Source: Spirochaetota bacterium (GTDB taxonomy: Bacteria > Spirochaetota > UBA4802 > UBA5550). From it: a DNA stretch of 64,000 nt. The stretch spans positions 33,683 through 97,682 of the forward strand of contig JAFGBT010000037.1 in NCBI GenBank assembly GCA_016933025.1. The letters are read 5' to 3'. This document shows positions 17,198 through 26,539 of this stretch, piece by piece; the first letter of the stretch is position 1; each line of letters opens with the position of its first letter. Under the pieces are notes generated by a model. The model did no database searches. It was not told the DNA's origin and worked only from the letters and a program-made list of their open reading frames with translations. A program made the translations under genes and the position numbers.

Positions 17198-17357
17198 ATA
17201 AAAATGCATAAAAACCGGCATAATTTTTAATTATATATACAATCGTTATTATTGTCCACAAAATAATGGCGTGTTGACCCGGGGTTGGGTTTGTTATGTG
17301 GCATCGAATTACCCTCAGAAGACCCGGCGTGATTCCCACACCATCATATATAACATA

Positions 17358-18068
17358 TTAATTTTCCCGATCGTTTTCAACATAATCTTCTTTATAATTG
17401 CAGATGGCAACGGTGAATTCGCCTTTTTCTTTTATGGTATCGATTGAGGCCACAAGTTCCTGGATCGGGGCTGATATGAATTCCTCGTGGAGCTTGGTCA
17501 TTTCCCTGCCGATAAGCACCCGTCGCCCGGGATAGATTTCGTTGATGGCCGCCAGCAGCTTTTTTATCCGGTAGGGCGATTCGTACAGCACGATGAGACC
17601 CTCCAGTTTTTTCAACGATTGGAGCTCAGTCCTGCGCCTGTTCTCCTTCTTGCTCAGGAAACCGGAAAAGACCACTGTTTTACCGTGGAGCCCGGACACG
17701 GAGACGATGGCCGCCAGCGCCGACGGGCCGGGCACGGGGGAAACCGGTACGCCGGAGTCCCGGGCCGCGGATACGAGCCTGCTACCCGGGTCGGAGAGGC
17801 CCGGGGTGCCCGAATCTGTCAGGTACGCGACGGACTTCCCGGAAAGGAGAAGCCCTATCACGCTCTCGATCTTCCGCTGAGAGGAGTGGGTATGCAACGA
17901 CTGAAGGGGGGCCCTGATGCCGTAGTGGTTGAAGAGCTTGCGCGTCTGCCTCGTGTCTTCGCAGAACACGGTATCCGTCTCCTCTTTCAGGACCCTGACC
18001 GCCCGGAAGGTGATATCTTCCAGGTTCCCGATCGGCGTTGCGATAATGTAGAGGGTTCCGGCCGCCAT
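17358..18068 (-). CDS. rsmI: 16S rRNA (cytidine-1402-2'-O)-methyltransferase RsmI
   Basis: Methylates the ribose of C1402 in the decoding centre of 16S rRNA. The N-terminus GTLYIIATPIGNLEDITFRAV, the FCEDTRQTRKLFNHYGI motif, YLTDSGTPGLSDPGSRLV, and VPGPSALAAIVSVSGL are all typical of the RsmI branch of tetrapyrrole-methylase-like enzymes. 236 residues is slightly shorter than the usual 270-290, the C-terminal extension being brief (FTVAICNYKED). Transcribed alone on the minus strand; the gap between it and flgM (17198-17357) holds nothing obvious. Confidence 0.93.
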   Translation of the reverse strand: MAAGTLYIIATPIGNLEDITFRAVRVLKEETDTVFCEDTRQTRKLFNHYGIRAPLQSLHTHSSQRKIESVIGLLLSGKSVAYLTDSGTPGLSDPGSRLVSAARDSGVPVSPVPGPSALAAIVSVSGLHGKTVVFSGFLSKKENRRRTELQSLKKLEGLIVLYESPYRIKKLLAAINEIYPGRRVLIGREMTKLHEEFISAPIQELVASIDTIKEKGEFTVAICNYKEDYVENDREN

Positions 18069-18332
18069 CGGTTTATAATCGCACGGTCTGCAGATTTGTA
18101 AATTAGTTTATATTTCTGTCAATATTTTTATTAAATGGGCCAGGCAGGATAACAGTGGCCTTGGCGTGCCGGTTTTTCCGAATAAAATCGCCGGCATAAG
18201 TAAAAGTACTTGATAAAATTATGTCGGTGAAAATATATAATGTCATTCCGCGGATGACCGCGCGGACCACTTGAAAGAGCGGCGTTCCCGCGCCTACATC
18301 AGTCACCATCCAGTCATAAGGAGCGTGCTGCC

Positions 18333-19256
18333 ATGATGATCGAGGAACTCAAGAGATATTTCACCAGGGATAAACTAATCAGGGATTCACTGGTGTGCTA
18401 TATTTTCATGCTCGTGGGAATGGCGCTGCTGCTCGCCATGTACCTGCTCGCAAGGATACCGTCGCGTGGAGGAAATATCTATCATCTTCTGCAGAATATC
18501 GGCCTTTTTCTCCTGTTCACATCACTCCTGCTTGCGTACGCCGCCGTCCATCGGGGAAACGCGGTCCTGGGGAGCCATACCCTGCGGTCGATGCTCCTTG
18601 CTACAGTAAGGCAGGCCCATATCCTTGTCGGCATTGCGCTCGGGTCCGTGCTTGGCATATTTGCAGTCGCGCTGGTCCAGGTCATTTTCACTTTTTTCGG
18701 TTATATCCCGTACGCGGGCCCCGTAATCGTGGCGCTCTTTTCACTGCCGTTCTTCGCCGTCAATGCCGCGGTGATTGCCGCGCTGGTCATGGTCTGGGTC
18801 ATCGCGCCGCCGATGATTGCCGAAGGCGCGGAGCTCAGGCGCCTGCCGGCCGACTTCTGGAACCTGGTGAAAAAGCGGGGTCTGATAATTCTCGGCTACA
18901 CCATGGCGGCCTTCGTGGGCGTGCTTATATTCTTCGGTCCGATCCTGATGATCGTTCGGTATGCCGTCGGCATCACCCGGGGAGCGCAGTGGAATATCGC
19001 CCCCGCCTACCCAAACTTTTTTCAGCATGTTCTCAGGCCCTCCTATGTCACCGATATTCTCCAGAAGATAACTCCGCAGGCCAATCCGATCGAGGCGCTG
19101 CGGCAGTACGGTACCGCCGTGTTCGATTACGTTAACATGCTCGGGATTTTCCTCAGCTTTCTGTACGGGATATTGTTTCTTGCGCTTGCGGCTTTCATGA
19201 TCGCGCTCTTTTTCAATGTGATGTCATTTTTCTATACAAAAGTAAAAAATGGTTAG
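18333..19256 (+). CDS. Polytopic membrane protein, function unknown
   Basis: 307 residues with about six to seven hydrophobic helices (for example LVCYIFMLVGMALLLAMYLL, LFLLFTSLLLAYAAV, ILVGIALGSVLGIFAVALVQVIF, AAFVGVLIFFGPILMIVR, and a C-terminal FLYGILFLALAAFMIALFF). There is a soluble stretch (about 215-265). No family recognised. A GGAG lies upstream of ATG 18333, where MMIEEL gives two adjacent starts. It stands alone between divergent rsmI and a chemoreceptor. Confidence 0.75.
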   Translation: MMIEELKRYFTRDKLIRDSLVCYIFMLVGMALLLAMYLLARIPSRGGNIYHLLQNIGLFLLFTSLLLAYAAVHRGNAVLGSHTLRSMLLATVRQAHILVGIALGSVLGIFAVALVQVIFTFFGYIPYAGPVIVALFSLPFFAVNAAVIAALVMVWVIAPPMIAEGAELRRLPADFWNLVKKRGLIILGYTMAAFVGVLIFFGPILMIVRYAVGITRGAQWNIAPAYPNFFQHVLRPSYVTDILQKITPQANPIEALRQYGTAVFDYVNMLGIFLSFLYGILFLALAAFMIALFFNVMSFFYTKVKNG

Positions 19257-19300
19257 CACAAGGGTTTCTCTCCTCCTTTATTGCGAACAGGGCGAATTTG

Positions 19301-19320
19301 AAAACTGACATATCAGTTTT
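19301..19320 (+). terminator. Weak AT-rich hairpin after the membrane protein gene
   Basis: AAAACTGA, loop CATA, TCAGTTTT gives a perfect eight-pair stem, followed by ATTG. The stem is AT-rich and there is no long T-tract, so termination would be weak. Confidence 0.4.
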
Positions 19321-19349
19321 ATTGACAGATTCCCTCACCTGTTTTTTGC

Positions 19350-19378
19350 TTGATTTATTCTGGTTCTTGTGGCATACT
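19350..19378 (+). promoter_or_regulatory. Possible sigma-70 promoter upstream of the chemoreceptor
   Basis: TTGATT, a 17-base spacer, and CATACT. Both boxes match the consensus in four or five of six positions. It is 122 bases before the start codon at 19500. Confidence 0.35.
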
Positions 19379-19482
19379 AATAGACAATTGTGCGCAGGGT
19401 TCATGCAAGAGACGCCTGCGGCCGGCTGTGATGCCTGCCGGCAGGTGCGGCTCAGGGGGCCCGGCGTCTATCAAGGAGCACG

Positions 19483-19506
19483 ATGTTCCGGGGTGCAATA
19501 TGTTAA
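19483..19506 (+). CDS. Possible seven-codon leader peptide overlapping the chemoreceptor start
   Basis: ATG at 19483 preceded by AAGGAG (19473-19478, four bases away) reads MFRGAIC and stops with TAA at 19504-19506. That stop lies just past the receptor ATG at 19500, in another frame. The receptor itself has only a weak GGGG as ribosome-binding site, so translation may be coupled through this mini-ORF. Speculative. Confidence 0.3.
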   Translation: MFRGAIC

Positions 19507-21677
19507 AACGATTCGCGGTCATTATTATCCTGACTCTGCTGGTTCCGCGCTGCCTGGCGGCGGCCGAGGCCGTCACCATTGACGAATCCTTCTCGCAGAG
19601 CGTTATCGGGAAGCATATCGAATTCCTCGAAGATCCTGAAGGGAAACTGACCGTCAACGGCGCCGCGGCTTCGGAGTCCTGGAAGGCATCGGAGAGAGAA
19701 TCTCTCAATTTCGGGTTCACTGCTTCAGCCTACTGGTTCCGCTTTACAATCGACAACGCCACCGATGAAAACCTGAATCTTTTTTTTGAGCTGACATATC
19801 CCCTGATGAATTTTGTCGATCTCTATGTCCCGGTCGGCGACGGGTTCAGGGTGATTAAAACCGGAAGCAAGTACCCCTTCCATCACCGCGACATCGAGGA
19901 CAAGAACTTCGTGTTCCAGCTGAAAGAGGGGCCCGGCCTCAAGACCTATTACCTGAGAATAAAGACCGAGAGCTCCCTGAACTTTATCCCCCTCATCAAG
20001 TCCCAGAAGGCGTATTTCAAGGGAGTCCAGACCCAGCTCCCGATCATCTGGATCTACTACGGACTGATGATGATCATGGTTGTCTACAACTTCTTCATCT
20101 TCATTGCCAGCCGCGACCGGAGCTACATTTTTTACGTAATCTTTATCACTTCCTATATATTGTTCCAGATGACCCTGAACGGTTATTCCTTCCAGTACCT
20201 GTGGCCGAACGCGATCTGGTGGGCGTGCCATGCACTCCCGTTTTTCATGTGCTCGTCGGTCTGCATGGCCGGTATTTTTATCCGTGACGTCATAGACGCC
20301 AGACGGCTGTTCAGGCGCCTGGATAAAATCTTTCTTTTCATTATCATCCCTGTTTCGTCGGCATGGGCCGTGGCCAGCCTGTTCGTTAAGTATGCCGTAG
20401 CCATCAAGGGGGCCACGGCGCTGGTCGGCATCCTGTCCTCTTTGATGTTTATAGTCGTTGCGGCGGCCCTGTTCAGCGGATCGCGTGCCGCCCGATTCAT
20501 TGCCGTCGGCTTCCTCGGGCTGGTGGCTGGCATCCTCGCCTATGTCCTGAAAACGTTCGGTCTGCTCCCCGAGATGTTTATCACCGAATGGGGAGTGCAG
20601 ATCGGATCGACCCTGGTCGTCATATTCCTGTCGCTGGCCCTTGCCGACAAGATCAACGTGATGCGGCATGAACTGAAGATCCTCCTGACCGAGCAGCAGG
20701 AGAACGAGAAGACGGCGCGCGATCGCGCCGAGTACCTGGAGGGGATCGTCGGGACCGCGACCGGCATTTCCGATGAGTTCGTGACCGTCAGCAACAAGCT
20801 CCAGGAGGTGACAAACAGATTTTCAGAGCTGTCGATGGAGCAGGCGGCCACGAGCGAGGAGATGTCATCGACCTTCGAGGAGCTGTCGGCGTCCATTGAC
20901 GCCATTTACGAGTCGACCATCAATCAGAAGAACGAGGGCGAGAAATCGATGCATCTGGTGGACGAGCTGAGCGAGGCCCAGCAGGGGCTGATCCGTGAAA
21001 GCCAGAAGGTTGAGGAGAACATCAGGAGCATACTGGAGTCGGCGAAAGACACGGGGGAGAGCCTCCATATGATGACCGAGACCATGAACCTGATCAACAC
21101 CGGCGGCAAGGAGATCAGCCAGTTCATCGCCATGATCGACGACATCTCGGACCGGATCAACCTGCTGAGCCTCAACGCCGCTATCGAGGCCGCCCGCGCC
21201 GGCGATTACGGAAGGGGGTTCGCCGTCGTGGCCGACGAGATCGGAAAGCTGGCCCAGGCCACGTCGGACAACTCGAAGGAGATCGCGAAAAAGATATCGA
21301 AGATAATCACCGACATAGATGCCGGCACGAGCTTCGTTACCGGCACCAGGGAATCGACCGACGGGATATTCCGGATGGTGAACTCAATCGGCAAGGGGGT
21401 CGTCTCGGTGCGGGAGTTGATGACGAAGCAGAACCAGGCGCTCGAGATGGTGATGAAGCAGTCGGGGATCATCGAGAAGATGTCGAAAGAGATCGTGAAC
21501 TCGACGAACGAGCAGAAGGGATCGATGGCGCATACCCAGAAGACGATAGACCGGCTGTCAGAGATGGCGATGGAGATCGCACACTCCAACAGCACCATAA
21601 TAGATATGACGAAAACCATCCATGAAATGACATTGAAGCTGGACGGTGTAATCCGAGGAAAGACCGAATCGGCCTAG
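19500..21677 (+). CDS. Methyl-accepting chemotaxis protein with 7TMR-DISM sensor
   Basis: 725-residue receptor. A signal peptide (residues 1-20, ending CLAAAEA) is followed by a periplasmic carbohydrate-binding-like 7TMR-DISMED2 domain (about 25-170) with SASAYWFRFTIDNAT. Seven membrane helices of the DISM type (about 178-390) follow, then a coiled coil and the cytoplasmic MCP signalling hairpin. The highly conserved tip is NLLSLNAAIEAARAG and GRGFAVVADEIGKLAQ near residue 553. No HAMP domain is evident. There is no NWETF-like CheR-docking pentapeptide at the end. The frame is open upstream to 19350, but the signal peptide sets the start at 19500. Confidence 0.92.
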   Translation: MLKRFAVIIILTLLVPRCLAAAEAVTIDESFSQSVIGKHIEFLEDPEGKLTVNGAAASESWKASERESLNFGFTASAYWFRFTIDNATDENLNLFFELTYPLMNFVDLYVPVGDGFRVIKTGSKYPFHHRDIEDKNFVFQLKEGPGLKTYYLRIKTESSLNFIPLIKSQKAYFKGVQTQLPIIWIYYGLMMIMVVYNFFIFIASRDRSYIFYVIFITSYILFQMTLNGYSFQYLWPNAIWWACHALPFFMCSSVCMAGIFIRDVIDARRLFRRLDKIFLFIIIPVSSAWAVASLFVKYAVAIKGATALVGILSSLMFIVVAAALFSGSRAARFIAVGFLGLVAGILAYVLKTFGLLPEMFITEWGVQIGSTLVVIFLSLALADKINVMRHELKILLTEQQENEKTARDRAEYLEGIVGTATGISDEFVTVSNKLQEVTNRFSELSMEQAATSEEMSSTFEELSASIDAIYESTINQKNEGEKSMHLVDELSEAQQGLIRESQKVEENIRSILESAKDTGESLHMMTETMNLINTGGKEISQFIAMIDDISDRINLLSLNAAIEAARAGDYGRGFAVVADEIGKLAQATSDNSKEIAKKISKIITDIDAGTSFVTGTRESTDGIFRMVNSIGKGVVSVRELMTKQNQALEMVMKQSGIIEKMSKEIVNSTNEQKGSMAHTQKTIDRLSEMAMEIAHSNSTIIDMTKTIHEMTLKLDGVIRGKTESA

Positions 21678-23308
21678 GCGTCGCCCGTCCGTATGGTTAT
21701 GATCCCCCGGTCAGGCTCGACCGGGCACCTGCACTCACATATGGCGCACCCGATGCAGAGGCCTGCGACTACATACGGCAGCTTGACAATCTTCCCCTTC
21801 ACAATCGCCCTTCTGAACTTGATGGCCTTGTCAGGCACGGGACAGTGCTCCTCGCATACCAGGCAGTCCTCTCCCTTCGCGTAGGGAAGGCAGGTATTCG
21901 GATCGAATATCGCGATCCCGATCTTGAATTGCTGCTTCTGCTTTAACGTAAGCGGACGTATGGCCCCGGTCGGGCAGACGCTGCCGCACAAATTGCAGTT
22001 GTACTCGCAGTATCCGAGACGGACGTCCATTACCGGCGCCCATGCGCCCGCGGGCCCCCGGCGGAGAGGGGCCGGCTGGAGCACGTTGGTGGGGCAGACC
22101 TTCATGCAGTTGCCGCACCTGATGCAGCGCTGGATGAACTCCTCCTCCGGAAGCGCTCCGGGCGGTCGGAGGCCCGATTGCGTGCCGGTACGGCGCGGCG
22201 TGCGCGCTTCCGGCCGGGCCGCGAAAGCCGGTATCGATGTCAGCAAGCCCCATAGCATGATAATGAACTGCTGGCGTGAATGGAGGCCTTTTTCCCCTTT
22301 GTGTGCGGTTTTACTCTGACCCCAGGGCTGTTGCTCTGACCCCTGAATGTTGCTCTGACACCCGGCTTTCGATCTGACACCCAACAGGTTACTCTGACCC
22401 CATGGTTTCTTGAATACAAAAGAGGATTTTCCGGCGGGGCAGAGGGCCGCGCAGTCAAGGCAGACGACGCACTCCTCCGGGAGGTAGGAATTGTCCGGTT
22501 TGATGGCGTTCATCCGGCAGAGGTCCCGGCATACGCCGCAGTTGGTCTCGCACGCGTCCGAGTCCCGCCGCAGGAGGGGGCGCCGCGAAACCAGCGCAAG
22601 AATTGCGCCGAGCGGGCAGAGATGGCGGCACCAGAATCGGCGCCTGACGAGCGATAGGATAAGAATCCCGACAAAGAATAGTACTATCGTCTCCGAGTGT
22701 GTAAAGCGCGGCGTCGACAGGCTCAGGAACCACTCCCTGAGCCAGCTGTAGAGCGATTCCAGCCATTCCGGATAGCCTGAGGCTTCAAGCAGTTTCACCA
22801 TTCCGCTGTCAACGGACCCGCTTACGAAAGGATGGATGGTGAACGAAAATGTCCTGACAAAGATGGTGATGGGATCTATGGGCCACGCCGCCTGGATGCC
22901 GGCAACGGCCAGGGCGAATACCGCCGATAATATCGCGTATTTGACGTACCTGAGCCTGAGCGGGGCCGGTTCCCTCTCCTTTTTCCGGAACAGGCCGAGG
23001 ATAAGCGATCTCAGCCAGGAGAGGAAGTCGAGAAGGGCGCCGAGCGGGCAGATCCAGCCACAGAAGGCCCTCCCGAGTATGATCGTTCCCGCAAGGACGA
23101 TCGCCGAGTAGACAAGGCCGGATAGGAGTACGCGTTCGGCAACGGAGGTGACGATCATGGCGAAAGGGTCGATGAGAAAATAGAATTCGGGGTTGATGAA
23201 TCCGGACAGGGGGAACCTGGTATTCCAGATCATATAGACGAGAAGAAAGACCGACAGGCACTGGACGGCCCGCCGTACTTTCAAAAGATGCTTTACGGCG
23301 ACGGCCAT
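21674..23308 (-). CDS. NapH-like membrane polyferredoxin fused to a NapG-like ferredoxin part
   Basis: 544 residues. The N-terminal half has four or more membrane helices and the NapH-type motifs CGWICPLGALLDFLSW and CRHLCPLGAILALV, then CGVCRDLCRMNAI and CVVCLDCAALCPAG clusters. The C-terminal half has CIRCGNCMKVCPTNVL, CNLCGSVCPTGAI, CLVCEEHCPVP and CIGCAICECRCPVEP, so it can hold several 4Fe-4S clusters. Between the halves SRQQFI followed by a hydrophobic stretch looks like a decayed Tat signal, suggesting a fusion of membrane and periplasmic subunits. Residues about 303-331 are coded by an inserted repeat array. The start ATG overlaps the DUF362 stop by one base, so the two proteins probably work together in electron transfer. 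Confidence 0.85.
   Translation of the reverse strand: MAVAVKHLLKVRRAVQCLSVFLLVYMIWNTRFPLSGFINPEFYFLIDPFAMIVTSVAERVLLSGLVYSAIVLAGTIILGRAFCGWICPLGALLDFLSWLRSLILGLFRKKEREPAPLRLRYVKYAILSAVFALAVAGIQAAWPIDPITIFVRTFSFTIHPFVSGSVDSGMVKLLEASGYPEWLESLYSWLREWFLSLSTPRFTHSETIVLFFVGILILSLVRRRFWCRHLCPLGAILALVSRRPLLRRDSDACETNCGVCRDLCRMNAIKPDNSYLPEECVVCLDCAALCPAGKSSFVFKKPWGQSNLLGVRSKAGCQSNIQGSEQQPWGQSKTAHKGEKGLHSRQQFIIMLWGLLTSIPAFAARPEARTPRRTGTQSGLRPPGALPEEEFIQRCIRCGNCMKVCPTNVLQPAPLRRGPAGAWAPVMDVRLGYCEYNCNLCGSVCPTGAIRPLTLKQKQQFKIGIAIFDPNTCLPYAKGEDCLVCEEHCPVPDKAIKFRRAIVKGKIVKLPYVVAGLCIGCAICECRCPVEPDRGIITIRTGDA
22314..22401 (-). repeat. In-frame array of five GGGGTCAGAG-type repeats inside the polyferredoxin gene
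   Basis: On the minus strand GGGGTCAGAG or GGGTGTCAGA occurs five times with a period of 19-20 bases, starting on the plus strand at 22314, 22334, 22353, about 22373 and 22392. It codes residues such as WGQSN, GVRSK, CQSN and WGQSK without a stop. Similar TCAGAG repeats are seen elsewhere near REP-associated transposases (recollection). Confidence 0.8.
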
Positions 23309-24309
23309 CAGGCGGTGACGGTGCGTATTTTCGACCTGGTAATATCGGCGCTTCCGAGTCCGCGCTCTTCGCCGACTCTGACCGCGCCCACGTCCCTCGG
23401 CTTCATGCCGAAAAGCGTGGCGGCGTATGCGTCGGCCAGCACCGGGTCGGTGCCGGCTATGACGATCTTCGTCGGCTTAACGTCGCGCAGCCTGCCGCCG
23501 GAGGGTCCATGGGCGAGCAGAATGCGGTACGCGTCAATGACCGTCAGTTCCGGGTTGAAGAAACCGGTCAGGTCCGCCAGCTTCTCGTCGATGTTGATGT
23601 GGATCATGCCGCGGTTGCCGCCGCAGACTCCCATCAGGTTCTTCATGGAGAGCGTAAGGCCCGTACGGGAGTGGTGCTTGGCTACCGGGACATTGATGAG
23701 GCAGTCGCATTGCACAGCGTCGGCATAGACAGGCCATGACTTCATTGCACTACCGGCGGGAAACATGCCCGGCAGGAATTTCGAATCGATCACATGAAAG
23801 ACGCTGGCGCCCGCTTTTTTGGCGGCATCCGATATCCCGCTGTTCGCGTAGCACATGCCGGCTTCGTTGCAGGTCCTGTCGAATACCTTGACCCGCTTCG
23901 CGCCGGCGGCGAGGCAGAGCTTCACCAGCGCGGCAACAATCTCTGGATTGGTGGTGGCCGCGTATTCGGGCGTGCGGTTCCATCCTATGTTGGGTTTGAT
24001 AACGACAGTGTCTCCCGGACGGACGAACTGCCCCATGCCGCCCAGGGCCTCGATCGCCTTTCGCGTCATGGCGGCGGGGCTGGAGCCTCTGGCCACGGCA
24101 AGATCGCAGGGTGTTTTTACCGCCCTCTTTTTCCGGGGAGGGAGCTTCTGCGCTGCTTCTGCGCGCGACGGGGAAACGGACGATCGAGCCAGCGCGGCCG
24201 CTCCGAGCGCTGCTGCCAGAGCGCCGAGGAACTCCCTGCGCGAAGTCGCCGGCGAGCCTGATATACGGGTGGTTATGCGGTCTGATATGTTCTTGAGCAG
24301 GCGCATCAT
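23308..24309 (-). CDS. DUF362 family protein with Tat signal
   Basis: 333 residues. A twin-arginine signal TSRREFLGALAAALGAAALA (residues about 22-41) directs export of a folded, probably cofactor-bearing protein. The DUF362 domain follows: GDTVVIKPNIGWNR, TNPEIVAALVKLCLAAGAKRVKVFD, INVPVAKHHSRTGLTLSMKNLMG and AYRILLAHGPSGG. Here it lacks a C-terminal ferredoxin part of its own. The overlapping polyferredoxin gene downstream would supply that. Substrate unknown. Confidence 0.9.
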   Translation of the reverse strand: MMRLLKNISDRITTRISGSPATSRREFLGALAAALGAAALARSSVSPSRAEAAQKLPPRKKRAVKTPCDLAVARGSSPAAMTRKAIEALGGMGQFVRPGDTVVIKPNIGWNRTPEYAATTNPEIVAALVKLCLAAGAKRVKVFDRTCNEAGMCYANSGISDAAKKAGASVFHVIDSKFLPGMFPAGSAMKSWPVYADAVQCDCLINVPVAKHHSRTGLTLSMKNLMGVCGGNRGMIHINIDEKLADLTGFFNPELTVIDAYRILLAHGPSGGRLRDVKPTKIVIAGTDPVLADAYAATLFGMKPRDVGAVRVGEERGLGSADITRSKIRTVTA

Positions 24310-24382
24310 GACGTCACCTCACCTCTATGTTTTCCGGGGCAGTGGCGCGATCCCGGGGAGAAACATTATCCGATAGGAAACC

Positions 24383-25054
24383 CTATTTCACGTCGAGCAA
24401 TTCGACATCAAAAATAAGAACGGAGTTGCCGGGAATGCCGGGGCCGCCCCGCTCTCCATATCCGAGGTTGCCGGGTATTGTGAGCTTGTACTTCGACCCG
24501 ACCTTCATGAGCTGAAGCCCTTCCGTCCAGCCCGGGATCACCTCGTTCAGTTTGAACTCGGCCGGTTGGTTTCTCTTATAGGAGCTGTCGAATTCTGTCC
24601 CGTCTATCAGCGTGCCGCGGTAATGGACCTTCACTGTGTTGGTCGCCAGGGGCGATCTGCCGGTTCCTTCCTTGATAACCTCGTACTGGAGCCCTGAGTT
24701 CGTGACCTTGACGCCCGCCTTGGCCCTGTTTTTTTCGAGGTACTCGGCCCCCTTCTTTTCGCTCTCAGCGGCGTTATCGGCCTGCTTTTTCATCATGTCC
24801 ATGGAGACTTTCTGGAATGCGTTTCGGACCTCCTCATCGGTGACCCTGCTCTTGTTGCCCTTGATTGCGTCGTTGAACCCGTCCATGAACGCCTTCATGT
24901 CGATGTCCATTCCGCGGTTCTTCATGTCCTTTGCGAACTGCATGCCGATCCCGTAGCTCACCTTGGCGTTGTCGGAGCTGAGATTGGCGTTGCATGAAAA
25001 AATTGTGATTACTGAGAGACAGCAGATTAAGCGTACGGCGGTTGATGGTTTCAT
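24383..25054 (-). CDS. FKBP-type peptidyl-prolyl isomerase lipoprotein
   Basis: 223 residues. A signal peptide with the loose lipobox TIFSC (cysteine at about residue 21) indicates a lipoprotein facing the periplasm. The N-terminal dimerisation domain has [22 protein letters not shown] and the FKBP domain has [50 protein letters not shown] and [11 protein letters not shown], ending in FDVELLDVK. This is the Mip/FkpA type. The frame is open further upstream, but the ATG at 25054 begins the signal peptide. Confidence 0.92.
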   Translation of the reverse strand: MKPSTAVRLICCLSVITIFSCNANLSSDNAKVSYGIGMQFAKDMKNRGMDIDMKAFMDGFNDAIKGNKSRVTDEEVRNAFQKVSMDMMKKQADNAAESEKKGAEYLEKNRAKAGVKVTNSGLQYEVIKEGTGRSPLATNTVKVHYRGTLIDGTEFDSSYKRNQPAEFKLNEVIPGWTEGLQLMKVGSKYKLTIPGNLGYGERGGPGIPGNSVLIFDVELLDVK

Positions 25055-25188
25055 GATAGTATCCTTTATATGATATATTGTTATCGTGCGGCCAACGAAG
25101 AAGTCTGTTCTCATTTGCCTGCTGGCGTAAACAGGGCACCTAAAATGTATTTGTGTCAATGTCTTTTTTTTGTTACGGGGGTAATGGA

Positions 25189-25229
25189 CCTCACCCCCCT
25201 GTCCCCCCTCTCCCACGGGGAGAGGGGGG
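25189..25229. repeat. Partial two-hairpin repeat between fkp and tgt
   Basis: CCTCACCCCCCT is followed by the hairpin CCCCCTCTCCC/GGGGAGAGGGGG. These are the same words as in the element at 1241-1348, but only the left half is present. It lies between divergent genes, within the 226-base gap. Confidence 0.65.
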
Positions 25230-25280
25230 AAGATTTGAAATCCATTTGACATTTCTTCCCCATACTCTTGAATAACCCCC

Positions 25281-26405
25281 ATGCAATTCAGGGTGATAGC
25301 AAAGGATAAAACGACGGCGGCCCGGACCGGCGAGATTGTCACGGCACGGGGGCGCATCCGCACTCCGGTCTTCATGCCCGTGGCCACCAGGGGGGCGGTC
25401 CGTGCCCTGACGGTCCGGGACGTGGATGAGCTTGCATTCGACATCATACTCTCGAACACGTATCACCTATACCTTCGGCCCGGCGTGGAGGTGTTGAAAC
25501 AGGCGGGCGGGCTCCACAACTTCATGAAGTTCAGCGGTCCGATTCTCACCGACTCCGGGGGGTTTCAGGTATTTTCCCTGTCGGAATTCTGTCGGGTGCT
25601 CGACGACGGGGTCGAGTTTCGTTCGCATGTCGACGGTTCGCTCCACCGCTTCACGCCGGAGTCGGTGCTCGATATCCAGAGGGTGATCGGCTCGGACATC
25701 ATGATGGTGCTTGATCAGTGCACTGACTACCCGGTCGACGAGAAACAGGCGCGCGAAGCGGTCGAGCGGACGGTGCGGTGGGCCCGCGACTCTTTTCGGC
25801 ACTGGCAGGAGAACTTCGATACGGAAGCGCAGGCGCTTTTCGCAATCGTGCAGGGGAGCGTTTACGGCGGGCTCAGAAGGGAGTGCTGCGATCGTCTCAG
25901 GGAGCTCCCCTTTCCCGGTTATGCCGTCGGAGGGCTGTCGGTGGGGGAGCCGAAGGAGCTCTATCGGGAGATCGCCGGGCTCACCCTCTCGCGCCTGCCT
26001 GATGACCGGCCGCGCTACATGATGGGCGTGGGGAGTCCCATGGAAATCCTGCACGCAATACGGTGCGGCACCGATATGTTCGACTCGGTAATGCCCACCC
26101 GTATTGCCAGGAACGGGACCTTGTTTACATCAGGGGGGAGGGTGAACATAAAATCCTCTGCCGTGGAATCTGACTCCGGGCCGCTTGACCCCGGGTGCGG
26201 CTGCTATGTCTGCCGCAGTTTCACGAAATCTTACCTGAGGCACCTTTACCGGGCCGGCGAGATATCGGCGCTTATATATAATACCTATCATAACCTGTAT
26301 TTTATGAATACATTCATGAATGAGATACGGGAGAGCATTGCCGGGGGGAGGTTCGCCGAGGCGTATAACAAATGGGATGCCGTATATGGAAACGGCGACA
26401 TTTAA
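25281..26405 (+). CDS. tgt: tRNA-guanine transglycosylase
   Basis: Exchanges G34 for preQ1 in tRNAs with GUN anticodons. The sequence has [41 protein letters not shown] with the catalytic aspartate, [33 protein letters not shown], the second aspartate in [14 protein letters not shown], and the zinc site [17 protein letters not shown]. 374 residues is normal. Start ATG 25281. No queA or other queuosine genes are adjacent. Confidence 0.96.
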   Translation: MQFRVIAKDKTTAARTGEIVTARGRIRTPVFMPVATRGAVRALTVRDVDELAFDIILSNTYHLYLRPGVEVLKQAGGLHNFMKFSGPILTDSGGFQVFSLSEFCRVLDDGVEFRSHVDGSLHRFTPESVLDIQRVIGSDIMMVLDQCTDYPVDEKQAREAVERTVRWARDSFRHWQENFDTEAQALFAIVQGSVYGGLRRECCDRLRELPFPGYAVGGLSVGEPKELYREIAGLTLSRLPDDRPRYMMGVGSPMEILHAIRCGTDMFDSVMPTRIARNGTLFTSGGRVNIKSSAVESDSGPLDPGCGCYVCRSFTKSYLRHLYRAGEISALIYNTYHNLYFMNTFMNEIRESIAGGRFAEAYNKWDAVYGNGDI

Positions 26406-26456
26406 AATGAAATGTATAAAAATTTTCTTGACCGTATTGAATAGAGATAAATAATC

Positions 26457-26485
26457 TTGACATAATAATTATCAGGGAATATAGT
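26457..26485 (+). promoter_or_regulatory. Strong sigma-70-type promoter for the STAS gene
   Basis: TTGACA (26457-26462), a 17-base spacer, then TATAGT (26480-26485). The -35 box is a perfect match and the -10 box five of six. The start codon at 26540 is about 50 bases downstream. Confidence 0.75.
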
Positions 26486-26539
26486 GTTGCGGACGCAGAT
26501 TATTCCCATAATTGGAATATTGAGGGGGGGACCCGGCAC

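Noticed and set aside
18103..18309. 68-residue minus-strand frame between rsmI and a membrane protein gene
   Set aside because: No ribosome-binding site and no recognisable composition; it spans a likely promoter region.
22314..22401. CRISPR-like array
   Set aside because: The units are only about 10 conserved bases in a 19-20 base period, degenerate, inside a gene, and no cas genes are present.
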